Positions 8,241-15,222 are shown, counted from the stretch's first letter. The stretch: 15,832 nucleotides of DNA from Pseudomonadota bacterium (GCA_021836225.1 JAKBJA010000150.1:1-15832), one strand, 5' to 3'. The notes: generated by a model from the sequence alone, not told the origin. Made by a program: numbers and translations.

Positions 8241-11077
8241 GCCGTCTCCTTCTGCCGGGCGTTTTCCGGGTCATAGAACGGCGTCTTTACCACCTCGGCG
8301 GTGACCAGCGAACCGTCCGTCAGGCGAATCGAAAACTGGCTTCCTGCCTGCGCCATGTCCGGCAGCACATAGGCGAGGCCGATATGGCGCGCGAGCGTCG
8401 GCGACCAAGCGACGCTGGTGACGCGGCCGGCGATGTCGCCGTCGTCGATCACCAAATGGCATTCCTTCGGCGCAGCGGATGCGTGGCCGGCCGGCAGCAT
8501 GAAGCCGACCAGTTGCTGGCGGCGCGGCTTGCCGGCGATGGCCACGAGGCTGCGCTGACCGACGAAGAAGGGCTTGTCCATCTTCACCGCCCAGTCGAGC
8601 CCCGCTTCGCCGGGCGTGGTGAGGCCGTCGGTGTCCTGGCCGATGATGAGGTGGCCCTTTTCCAGACGCAGCAGGCGCTGCGCCTCGACGCCGAAGGGGC
8701 GGATGCCGCGGGCTTGGCCGGCGGCCATCAACGCATCCCACACCGCCGCGCCGTGCTCGGCGGGGACGTGGATCTCGACCCCCCATTCGCCGACGAAGCC
8801 GACCCGCAGCAGCCGCGCCGGCACGCCGGCAACGCTGCCCTCGCGCACTGCAAGGTAGGGGAAGGACAGGTCGACGTCGGTCAGCCCGGCGAGCACCGCC
8901 TTCGCCTGCGGGCCGGCCAGGTTCATCGCCGCCATCGCGCCGGTCAGGTTGACGATGCCGCAGTCCAGCTTCCACAGCGTGTTCCAGCGCGACAGTTCGC
9001 GGTAGATCAGTGCCGCGCCCGAGGTCGTGGTGGTGAAATAGAAGTGGTCGTCGGCCAGCCGTGCCACCACGCCGTCGTCGATCACCACGCCGGCCTCGTC
9101 GCACATCACGGCGTAGCGCGTCATCCCGACCTTGAGTCCGGCGTACTTCGAGATGTACACGCGCTCCAGAAACTCGGCCGCCTGCGGTCCGCGGATTTCC
9201 AGCTTGCCCAGGGTGCCGACATCGATGATCCCGACACCGTTGCGGACCGCCATAACCTCGCCCTCGATGCATTCCTCGCGGGATTGCCCGGCGACCGCGT
9301 AGTACTCGGGCCGCTGCCACGCGCCGGCGGGCATCCACACCGCGCCGGCGGCTGCGTGAATGGCATGCATCGGCGTGCGCCGCTCGGGGGTGAAGCCGCG
9401 GCCGGCGAGATGGGACATCGGCACCGGATGGAAGAACGGTCGCGCCGTGGTGGTGCCGACCTCGCCCGGCGTCGAACCGGTGGCGCGCGCCAGTACCCTG
9501 AGCGCGTTCATGTTGGAGTGCTTGCCCTGGCTCGGTCCCATGCCGACGGTCGAGTAGCGCTTCATCAGTTCGATGTTGTCGAAGCCTTCCTGGATGGCGT
9601 TCTCGAGATCGGCGAGCTGCAGGTCCTCGTCGAAGTCGATGAAGTTCTTGCCTTTGGGGTGCGGCACGATAGGCCAGGGGTGGGTGGGCGATGCCGTTTC
9701 GGCGGGCACGACGACCGGCTTCGCCGTGCCCCAGCCGCAATGTGCCGCCGCTGCGCTGCCGGCACGCTCGCCGTCGAGCACGCGCGATTCAGGCTCATGC
9801 ACGCCGTTGACGCGGCCGCAGGCGAAGACGCCGTCGGGCAAGGTGTCGGGGACGAACTGATGCACGCCCGCGTCGTAGCGCATCTTCGTCCCGGCCTGGT
9901 AAAGCAGCGACGCGGCGGGCGCCCAGCCGACGCTCATGAAGACGCCGTCGCAGGGGATTTCCGTCACCGGCGCCGCCGTGTTCACGGGCGCAATTTTCAC
10001 GCCCGCAACGTGCTTGCCATCGGCGGCGGGCAGTGCCTCGACGATCCGGCGCCCCGCATGCAGCGGAATGCCGCGCGGAGTGAGCACAGCCATCTGCTCG
10101 GTGGGTACGGCCTCGCGCAGATCGATCACCGCAGCCACCTCGATGCCCGCATCAATGAAATCCGCCAGCGCCCGGTAGGCGTCGGCGTTGGCGGCGAGCA
10201 CCACGGCGCGCTGCGCCGGCCGCACCGCCCAGCGGCGGATCAGGCGCTGCGCCGCGGAGGCCAGCATGATCCCCGGCAGGTCGTTGTTGCGGAACACCGC
10301 CGGCAGGTCGTAGGCCCCGGCCGCGACGACCACGGCGCGGGCACGCATCTTGGTGATGCGGTCGGGCTCGACCAGCGGCACCCAGTGGTCGGCGTAGTAG
10401 CCGGCCGCAAAGGTATCGGTGAAGACGCGGATGCGCGGATGGGCAAGCACCTGCTCGACCTGCCCGGCGGTGCCGTGGGTGCTGCCGCCGAGGCGCGCGT
10501 TCTCGTCGACCAGCGCGACGGTGGCACCCTGCTGCGCCGCTGCCAGCGCAGCAGACAAGCCTGAAGACCCGGCGCCCACCACCAGCACGTCGCAGAAGCC
10601 GTAGCGCTTGGGCGTGCGCTGTCGCGGCGTGGCGAAGTCGACCTTCCCGAGCCCGGTCATGGCGCGGAACATGCGCTCCCACAGCGGGAACAGCCGCTTG
10701 CTGTGGAAGGCCTTGTAGTAGAAGCCGACCGGCAGGAAGCGCGACAGATAGCCGAGCACGCGGCCGGGATCGCGCTCCAGGGAACCGAAGGTGTTGATCG
10801 CGCGCAGGTCCATGCCGGCGGCGAGCGCCGTGGCATCGGCGCGCAGGTTGGGCGTGCCGCCCCACTGCATCATGGCGTTGACGTCGTGGTTGGCGGCGGA
10901 CAGCAGCCCGCGCGGGCGGTGGTACTTGAACGAGCGGCCGAGCACGCCGACGCCGCTGGCTGCGAGCGCGCTGGCGACGGTGTCGCCCGCGCAGCCGGTG
11001 TACTCGCGGCCCTCGAAGCGGAAACTCAAGGGCTGGTCACGGACGATCCATTCGCCGGGTTGCGGAGGCAGGCGCAT
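8237..11077 (-). CDS. mgdC: N-methylglutamate dehydrogenase subunit C (SoxA-like alpha subunit)
   Basis: A 946-residue, multidomain cytoplasmic subunit. Residues about 1-95 form the ferredoxin-like Fer2_3 domain, with only one cysteine (C29) in the usual loop, so no 2Fe-2S cluster is expected. Residues about 160-460 are a dinucleotide-binding domain with DVLVVGAGSSGLSAA (163-177), VVVAAGAYDLP and DGVFACGRVNG. The C-terminal half from about residue 600 is GcvT-like, the folate-binding fold that in sarcosine oxidase transfers the C1 unit to tetrahydrofolate. The ATG at 11077 (MRLPPQ) has GGAGG 9 nt upstream and lies one base past the mgdB stop; an in-frame ATG at 11095 would add six residues but overlaps mgdB. 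Sarcosine oxidase alpha is the alternative name; gmaS/mgsABC in the same operon favours N-methylglutamate as substrate. Confidence 0.93.
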   Translation of the reverse strand: MRLPPQPGEWIVRDQPLSFRFEGREYTGCAGDTVASALAASGVGVLGRSFKYHRPRGLLSAANHDVNAMMQWGGTPNLRADATALAAGMDLRAINTFGSLERDPGRVLGYLSRFLPVGFYYKAFHSKRLFPLWERMFRAMTGLGKVDFATPRQRTPKRYGFCDVLVVGAGSSGLSAALAAAQQGATVALVDENARLGGSTHGTAGQVEQVLAHPRIRVFTDTFAAGYYADHWVPLVEPDRITKMRARAVVVAAGAYDLPAVFRNNDLPGIMLASAAQRLIRRWAVRPAQRAVVLAANADAYRALADFIDAGIEVAAVIDLREAVPTEQMAVLTPRGIPLHAGRRIVEALPAADGKHVAGVKIAPVNTAAPVTEIPCDGVFMSVGWAPAASLLYQAGTKMRYDAGVHQFVPDTLPDGVFACGRVNGVHEPESRVLDGERAGSAAAAHCGWGTAKPVVVPAETASPTHPWPIVPHPKGKNFIDFDEDLQLADLENAIQEGFDNIELMKRYSTVGMGPSQGKHSNMNALRVLARATGSTPGEVGTTTARPFFHPVPMSHLAGRGFTPERRTPMHAIHAAAGAVWMPAGAWQRPEYYAVAGQSREECIEGEVMAVRNGVGIIDVGTLGKLEIRGPQAAEFLERVYISKYAGLKVGMTRYAVMCDEAGVVIDDGVVARLADDHFYFTTTTSGAALIYRELSRWNTLWKLDCGIVNLTGAMAAMNLAGPQAKAVLAGLTDVDLSFPYLAVREGSVAGVPARLLRVGFVGEWGVEIHVPAEHGAAVWDALMAAGQARGIRPFGVEAQRLLRLEKGHLIIGQDTDGLTTPGEAGLDWAVKMDKPFFVGQRSLVAIAGKPRRQQLVGFMLPAGHASAAPKECHLVIDDGDIAGRVTSVAWSPTLARHIGLAYVLPDMAQAGSQFSIRLTDGSLVTAEVVKTPFYDPENARQKETA

Positions 11078-11078
11078 C

Positions 11079-11336
11079 TCAGCTTTCCTCCGCATACAGA
11101 TAGGTGCGCACGATCACGTCGCGTGCGGTATCGCGCTCGGCGACGAACCAAGTGTTGGACGGCGTGTGGCACCACCATTCGCGCTTCACCCCGGGCGAGC
11201 CGTTGCGGTTGAACACGTAGTCGGCCCACTGGTCGTCGCTGCAGGCGGCGGCGTCGGGCATGGGCCGGATCTCGCCGCCGTAGGCGAACTCGGAAATGGC
11301 GCGCGGGCCGTTGACGGGACAGGTCATGATCTTCAT
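11079..11336 (-). CDS. mgdB: N-methylglutamate dehydrogenase subunit B (SoxD-like delta subunit)
   Basis: An 85-residue subunit resembling sarcosine oxidase delta. It begins MKIMTCPVNGPR, continues with SEFAYGGE and DDQWADYVFNRN, and ends near WWCHTPSNTWFVAERDT. In characterised SoxD a zinc is held by C6, C9, one His and one Cys (CPxCG and H-x3-C). Here C6 and H57 are kept, but the second and fourth ligand positions are Asn (N9, N61). The nearby C56 and C32 might substitute, or the zinc may be absent. It lies one base after mgdA and one base before mgdC, so co-translation is likely. Confidence 0.9.
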   Translation of the reverse strand: MKIMTCPVNGPRAISEFAYGGEIRPMPDAAACSDDQWADYVFNRNGSPGVKREWWCHTPSNTWFVAERDTARDVIVRTYLYAEES

Positions 11337-11337
11337 C

Positions 11338-12579
11338 TCAGTGGCCTACCGAGGCGGCACCCTTCTCGCCGGTCAGCGCGAAGTTGCGGAAACGGTCGAG
11401 GGTGAAACCGGTGATGAGTGGATGTTCGCGGTCGTTGGCGACGGTGTAGGACATGGTCTTGCCGCACACCGGCGTGGCCTTGAAGCCCCAGGTGCCCCAC
11501 CCGCCGTCGAGGTAGAAGCCTTCGACCGGCGTCCTGCCCATGATGGGCGCGAAATCCGGCGTCATGTCGGCCATGCCGGCCCACTGGCGCATGACCTTGA
11601 CGTTGGAGAGGAAGGGGAACATGTCGAGCATGTGCGTCGACAGGCCTTCCGGAAAATCGAAGGTCGAGCGCGTGCTCTGCACCTCGTAGGGATCGAGCGA
11701 GGCGCCCATCACCAGCTCGCCGCGCGCCGACTGGCTGATGTAGACGTGCAGGCTGCCCGACACCAGGATGGGGTCGAGCCAGGGTTTGACCGGCTCGCTG
11801 ACCATGGCCTGCAGCGGGTGGATGTAGATCGGCGAGCGGATGCCGACCATGTCGAGGATGCGCGGTGTCGAACCGGCTACCGCGCACAGCACCTTGTTCG
11901 TCGCGATGTTGCCGCGGTTGGTGCGTACCCCGGTGACCTTGCCGCCGGCCACGTTGATGCCGAGCACCTCGGTGCGCTGGTGGATTTCCACGCCGCGCAT
12001 ATCGGCACCGCGGCCGTAGCCCCAGGCCACGGCGTCGTGCCGCGCCACCGCGCCGGGCGCGTGATAGAGCGCGCCGAGGATGGGCGCGTGGCCGCCGCAC
12101 GAGAGGTCGATCATCGGCGCGGCCTTCTTTACTACCTCGGGACCGACCACTTCGGATTCGATGCCGAAGTGCTTGTTCACCTCGGCGCGCCAGCGGCTGG
12201 TGCGTAGTGCCGCATCGGTGTGCGCCAGGGTGAAGTGGCCGCGGTTCGAGTAGAACAGGTTGAGGTCGAAGTCCGTGGAGAGGTCCTGCCACAGGCGCAC
12301 CGATTCGTCGTAGAACTTCACACCCTCGGGCGTCAGGTAGTTGGAGCGGATGATGGTCGTGTTGCGGCCGGTGTTGCCGCCGCCGATGTAGCCCTTCTCC
12401 AGCACGCAGACGTTGGTGATGCCGTGGTCGCGCGCGAGGTAGTAGGCCGCCGCGAGCCCGTGGCCGCCGCCGCCGATGATGACGACGTCGTAGGCCGGTT
12501 TGAGCGTGTCGTGGCGCGTGAACATCCGCGGTTCCGGATGCTTTTCAGACAGCGCGAAGCGGAGCAGTCTCCAGGGCAT
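11338..12579 (-). CDS. mgdA: N-methylglutamate dehydrogenase subunit A (SoxB-like beta subunit)
   Basis: A 413-residue FAD/FMN-dependent amine oxidoreductase of the DAO family, related to sarcosine oxidase beta. It has the FAD-binding fold DVVIIGGGGHGLAAAYYLA (31-49), the GNTGRNTTIIRSNY stretch (68-81), ARHDAVAWGYGR (179-190) and the C-terminal MADMTPDFAPIMG and GWGTWGFKATP segments. In heterotetrameric sarcosine oxidases the His of the RHDAVAW segment (here H181) carries covalent FMN at the alpha/beta interface. It should oxidise the N-methyl group of N-methylglutamate. Start ATG 12579 is preceded by AGGAG, which overlaps the purU stop region. The N-terminal 25 or so residues before the FAD fold are typical of SoxB. 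Confidence 0.94.
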   Translation of the reverse strand: MPWRLLRFALSEKHPEPRMFTRHDTLKPAYDVVIIGGGGHGLAAAYYLARDHGITNVCVLEKGYIGGGNTGRNTTIIRSNYLTPEGVKFYDESVRLWQDLSTDFDLNLFYSNRGHFTLAHTDAALRTSRWRAEVNKHFGIESEVVGPEVVKKAAPMIDLSCGGHAPILGALYHAPGAVARHDAVAWGYGRGADMRGVEIHQRTEVLGINVAGGKVTGVRTNRGNIATNKVLCAVAGSTPRILDMVGIRSPIYIHPLQAMVSEPVKPWLDPILVSGSLHVYISQSARGELVMGASLDPYEVQSTRSTFDFPEGLSTHMLDMFPFLSNVKVMRQWAGMADMTPDFAPIMGRTPVEGFYLDGGWGTWGFKATPVCGKTMSYTVANDREHPLITGFTLDRFRNFALTGEKGAASVGH

Positions 12580-12588
12580 GCGATTCTC

Positions 12589-13449
12589 CTAGCGGAACAC
12601 CACGGTCTTGTTGCCATGGGTCAGCACGCGGTCTTCCAGGTGGTAGCGCAGGGCGCGCGCCAGCACCGTCTTCTCGATGTCCTTGCCGTAGCGCACCATG
12701 TCCTCGGGCGAATCCGAATGGTCGATGCGGATCACGTCCTGCTCGATGATCGGCCCCTGGTCGAGCGCTTCGGTGACGTAGTGGCAGGTCGCGCCGATCA
12801 GCTTGACGCCGCGCTCGAAGGCCTGGTGATAGGGCCGCGCACCGACGAAGCTGGGCAGGAAGCTGTGGTGGATGTTGAGGATCCGCCCCGGATAGGCGCG
12901 GCACAGGTCGGGCGACAGGATCTGCATGTAGCGGGCGAGCACCAGCGTGTCGCCACGGCATTCCTCGAACAGGCGCTGCACCTCTGCGTAGGCGGCAGAT
13001 TTGGTGTCGGGCGTCACCGGCACGTGATGGAAGGGGATGCCGTGCCATTCGACGAAGCCGCGGAAGGTGTCGTGGTTCGAGATCACGCAGGGAATCTCGA
13101 TGTCGAGTTCATGCGACTGCCAGCGGGCCAGCAGGTCGTACAGGCAGTGCTCCTGCTTCGACACCAGCACCACCACCCGCTTCTTCACCGCCGAGTCGCT
13201 GATGCGCCAGTCCATGGCGTACTCGGCGGCAATCGGCGCGAATTTTTCCTTCAGCGTGGCGAGGTCGAAGGGCAGCGAATCGGCGAGGATTTCCTGGCGC
13301 ATGAAAAAGCGCTGCGCAAGGGCGTCGGCGTGGTGGCTGGCCTCGACGATCCAGCCTTGATGCTGCGCGATCAGCCCGCTGACCGCCGCGACGATGCCGA
13401 CCCGGTCGGGGCAGGACAGCGTCAGGGTGTAGCGGCGGGCGGCGACCAT
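12589..13449 (-). CDS. purU: Formyltetrahydrofolate deformylase PurU
   Basis: A 286-residue enzyme hydrolysing 10-formyl-THF to formate and THF. It has an N-terminal ACT domain (about 6-90, beginning YTLTLSCPDRVGIVAAVSG) and a C-terminal formyltransferase fold with the catalytic triad in LNIHHSFLPSF (N192, H194) and TEALDQGPII (D230). Length matches the family. It is the promoter-proximal gene of the operon, 9 bp ahead of mgdA. Co-expression with an N-methylglutamate dehydrogenase makes sense: the methyl carbon carried on THF can leave as formate while THF is recycled. The start ATG 13449 fits family N-termini, but no strong ribosome-binding site is visible upstream. Confidence 0.95.
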   Translation of the reverse strand: MVAARRYTLTLSCPDRVGIVAAVSGLIAQHQGWIVEASHHADALAQRFFMRQEILADSLPFDLATLKEKFAPIAAEYAMDWRISDSAVKKRVVVLVSKQEHCLYDLLARWQSHELDIEIPCVISNHDTFRGFVEWHGIPFHHVPVTPDTKSAAYAEVQRLFEECRGDTLVLARYMQILSPDLCRAYPGRILNIHHSFLPSFVGARPYHQAFERGVKLIGATCHYVTEALDQGPIIEQDVIRIDHSDSPEDMVRYGKDIEKTVLARALRYHLEDRVLTHGNKTVVFR

Positions 13450-13480
13450 CAGGTTTTCTCACAAGGAAACATTTGTTCGT

Positions 13481-13510
13481 ATCATGCATCACGCGATTAA
13501 CACAAGTCAA
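13481..13510 (-). promoter_or_regulatory. Putative sigma-70 promoter of the purU-mgd-gmaS-mgs operon
   Basis: Read on the minus strand, TTGACT (13510-13505, five of six consensus bases) and CATGAT (13486-13481, four of six) are separated by 18 bp. Transcription would start near 13474, leaving a leader of about 25 nt before purU. The -35 overlaps the left half of the inverted repeat at 13500-13526, so a factor bound there would block it. Confidence 0.6.
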
Positions 13511-13526
13511 CTATTTTTCTTTGTGT
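13500..13526. promoter_or_regulatory. Inverted repeat, candidate operator between divergent promoters
   Basis: Arms ACACAA (13500-13505) and TTGTGT (13521-13526) are perfectly complementary with a 15-nt spacer. The left arm abuts the operon's -35 and the right arm is the predicted -35 of the regulator gene. A further CACAAG lies at 13460-13465 in the purU leader. The position suits binding by the adjacent XRE-cupin regulator, giving both operon control and autoregulation. The arms are short and no binding motif is known to me. Confidence 0.45.
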
Positions 13527-13549
13527 GAATTTTCCGGCCATGCCATAAT
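13521..13549 (+). promoter_or_regulatory. Putative promoter of the XRE-cupin gene, predicting leaderless mRNA
   Basis: TTGTGT (13521-13526) and CATAAT (13544-13549) are spaced by 17 bp, with an upstream TGC making an extended -10. Transcription about 7 nt past the -10 would begin at 13556, the A of the regulator's ATG. No ribosome-binding site is visible there. Confidence 0.55.
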
Positions 13550-13555
13550 TCGCCC

Positions 13556-14185
13556 ATGAGCACCCCACCCGACACCCTGGAAACCGATGTGCCGGAAGCG
13601 GCGGCCGGCATGCTGGAGCGCTATCTCGGCAACGCGATCCGCGACCTGCGCCAGCGCCACGGCCTGACCATCGCCGACGTGGCGGACCGTGCCGGCATCA
13701 GCCGCGGCATGCTGTCGAAGATCGAGAACGCGCAGACCGCGACCAGCCTCGACGCCCTGCACCGCCTGGCGCAGGCGCTCGGCGTCTCGCTGTCCACCCT
13801 GTTCCGCAACTACGACGTGCCCGAAGGCAGCGCGCAGCTGGTGAAGAAGGGCGAGGGCATGGAAGTCGTGCGGCGCGGCACCAAGCGCGGCCACACCTAT
13901 CACCTGCTGGCGCACGAGCAGGGCCCGACCAAGCTGTTCGAACCCTTCCTCATCACCATCGATTCGCCCGACGCCACCTTCCCGGTGTTCGAGCACCCTG
14001 GCACCGAGTTCCTCTACATGCTGGAAGGCCGCATGGAATACCGCCACGGCCAGCACACCTATCTGCTCACCCCGGGCGACGCGTTGACCTTCCGCGGGGA
14101 AGTGCCGCACGGCCCGGAAAAGCTGATCGAACTGCCGATCCGCTTCCTCGCCACCATCGTCTATCCCACGCCGGTGCAGACATGA
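13556..14185 (+). CDS. XRE-family transcriptional regulator with C-terminal cupin domain
   Basis: A 209-residue two-domain regulator. Residues about 24-86 form a helix-turn-helix of the XRE/Cro type (LGNAIRDLRQRHGLTIADVA, then SRGMLSKIENAQTATSLDALHRLAQALGV). Residues about 125-205 form a cupin barrel with HPGTEFLYMLEGRMEY (147-162) and PGDALTFRGEVPHGP (173-187). XRE-cupin proteins usually sense small metabolites, often in amine and amino-acid catabolism (for example PuuR). Transcribed divergently from the methylamine operon with 106 bp between starts, it is the probable regulator of that operon; the ligand (methylamine, gamma-glutamylmethylamide, N-methylglutamate or glutamate) is unknown. 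The start has no ribosome-binding site, consistent with the promoter position just upstream. A later ATG (13610 region) is not better supported. The stop overlaps the next gene as ATGA. Confidence 0.9.
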   Translation: MSTPPDTLETDVPEAAAGMLERYLGNAIRDLRQRHGLTIADVADRAGISRGMLSKIENAQTATSLDALHRLAQALGVSLSTLFRNYDVPEGSAQLVKKGEGMEVVRRGTKRGHTYHLLAHEQGPTKLFEPFLITIDSPDATFPVFEHPGTEFLYMLEGRMEYRHGQHTYLLTPGDALTFRGEVPHGPEKLIELPIRFLATIVYPTPVQT

Positions 14186-14643
14186 AGAACGTGACCATCA
14201 CGTCGGCCAATGAAACCGACATTCCCGAACTGATCGACCTGCTCGGCGTGCTGTTCGCCATCGAACAGGACTTCACGCCAGCCCCCGACAAGCAGCAGCG
14301 CGGCCTTGCTGCCCTGCTCGCCTCGCCGACGGGCCACGTCGCGATCGCCCGCGACGCCAATGCGCGCGCGGTCGGCATGGCCACGGCGCAACTGGTGATC
14401 TCCACCGCCGAAGGTGCACCGTCAGCGTGGGTCGAGGACGTGGTCGTGCGGGAGGACTGGCGCGGACAGGGCCTCGGTCGCGTGCTGCTCGACGCCGTGC
14501 TGGCCTGGGCGCGTCGCCAGGGCGCGGTGCGCGCGCAACTGCTCGCCGACCTCGACAACGCGCCGGCGCTGGCCTTCTACGACAAGTTGGACTGGCAGCC
14601 TACTCGGCTGGGCGCGCGGCGGATGATGTTGGGTAAAACCTAA
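14182..14643 (+). CDS. GNAT-family N-acetyltransferase
   Basis: A 153-residue protein with a complete GNAT fold. AWVEDVVVREDWRGQGLGRVLL (82-103) is the acetyl-CoA-binding motif A with R-G-Q-G-L-G at 94-99, followed by NAPALAFYDKLDWQP (126-140), the typical motif B. The ATG overlaps the regulator's TGA (ATGA), so it is translationally coupled. The substrate cannot be predicted from sequence; the context suggests an amine, an amino acid or the regulator/enzymes themselves, but that is only inference. No signal peptide or membrane segment is present. Confidence 0.88.
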   Translation: MKNVTITSANETDIPELIDLLGVLFAIEQDFTPAPDKQQRGLAALLASPTGHVAIARDANARAVGMATAQLVISTAEGAPSAWVEDVVVREDWRGQGLGRVLLDAVLAWARRQGAVRAQLLADLDNAPALAFYDKLDWQPTRLGARRMMLGKT

Positions 14644-14654
14644 GCACCTGGCGG

Positions 14655-14681
14655 TTTTTCCTGCGGGTCGCCAAGGAAAAA
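14655..14681. terminator. A/T-armed hairpin after the GNAT gene, possible terminator
   Basis: TTTTTCCT (14655-14662) and AGGAAAAA (14674-14681) are perfect complements around an 11-nt loop, 11 bp after the GNAT stop. The T-run is inside the stem rather than after it, so intrinsic termination on the + strand would be weak. It could act on the minus strand or simply mark the end of the transcript. Confidence 0.35.
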
Positions 14682-15076
14682 TAGCAAGCCCGACACATGA
14701 GGGGGCGCCCGTGTACATCTTCTGCCCGGGTAAGTCACCGTAACAACGCCCCCGCTCCGCTGACGCCTCTTTGGCGCAAGATCCGATGGGCCCACACGTC
14801 CGCCCCTCTTTACAACGCAGGGATCCAGGGGGCCAGGGGTGACCACGACACCCTTCGTCCAATGGCGCGCCCTTGAAGCATCTCGATGAGCTGGGCACGG
14901 GCGATCATTGACTATCACGGCAAGGCTTGATGACCCGCCAGGGTTCATTGGACGTGTTCGCCAATGATTCCGCGCGTATAGAGAGCCTGCTCGCGTTCAG
15001 CTTGGACGACGGCCGCCCCTGATGAATCCTGCGCCCGGCCCCTTTGCCTTTATCAACTTCAAAACGGTGCATTCGC
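14682..15076. other. Gene-poor interval, no recognisable gene
   Basis: Several overlapping open frames cross this stretch, but none has a domain I recognise. Minus-strand frames of about 100 and 158 codons run back into the GNAT gene and are rich in Cys, Arg, Gly and Pro, as expected of chance frames. Two tiny frames are slightly more protein-like: 14930-15022 (+, 30 codons, beginning MTRQGSLDVF, with AAGG upstream) and 14810-14908 (-, 32 codons, beginning MIARAQLIEM). They may be remnants of decayed genes or chance. No IS ends, tRNA or riboswitch were found. Confidence 0.4.
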
Positions 15077-15143
15077 GCACTAAAAGAATGCCAGCTTTAC
15101 GCGGGCAGAATCGTCAAGCGTTATTGATTAATGCTTTTAGTGC
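15077..15143. promoter_or_regulatory. Inverted repeat pair upstream of the sigma-54 promoter, NtrC-like sites
   Basis: GCACTAAAAG (15077-15086) and its exact reverse complement CTTTTAGTGC (15134-15143) lie 36-103 bp upstream of the -24 element. The left copy extends to GCAC-N7-ATGC, one base from the NtrC dyad pattern GCAC-N7-GTGC; the right copy matches mainly one half-site. Distance and orientation suit an enhancer for a sigma-54 activator. Which activator is inference. Confidence 0.45.
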
Positions 15144-15178
15144 TTTGTATTCATGTGGATAGCCTGGCATGTGAACCG

Positions 15179-15194
15179 TGGCACGGGTGTTGCT
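15179..15194 (+). promoter_or_regulatory. Sigma-54 (-24/-12) promoter
   Basis: TGGCAC-N5-TTGCT matches the RpoN consensus in all key bases, with the GG (15180-15181) and GC (15192-15193) dinucleotides 10 bp apart. The start of transcription is expected near 15205, giving a leader of about 50 nt before the transporter gene. It implies nitrogen-limitation or other enhancer-dependent control. Confidence 0.88.
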
Positions 15195-15205
15195 GATGAG
15201 CCATT

Positions 15206-15222
15206 GAATATTACGAATATTC
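15206..15222. repeat. Perfect AT-rich palindrome at the predicted transcription start
   Basis: GAATATT (15206-15212) and AATATTC (15216-15222) are exact complements around ACG. It begins at the predicted +1 of the sigma-54 promoter, so it is either an operator or a 5'-terminal hairpin of the mRNA. Confidence 0.5.

Noticed and set aside
8384..10564. 726-codon + strand open frame opposite mgdC
   Set aside because: Composition is typical of a high-GC shadow frame; no domain, and mgdC on the other strand has clear motifs throughout.
7722..12579. Sarcosine oxidase soxBDAG instead of mgdABCD
   Set aside because: The subunits are homologous and the names could apply, but the same operon carries gmaS and mgsABC, the defining partners of N-methylglutamate dehydrogenase, and no glycine betaine or sarcosine genes are seen.
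14422..14948. Minus-strand frames of 158 and 102 codons, possibly a small Cys-rich protein or transposase remnant
   Set aside because: They overlap each other or the GNAT gene, have no ribosome-binding site or domain, and no terminal inverted repeats or target duplications were found.
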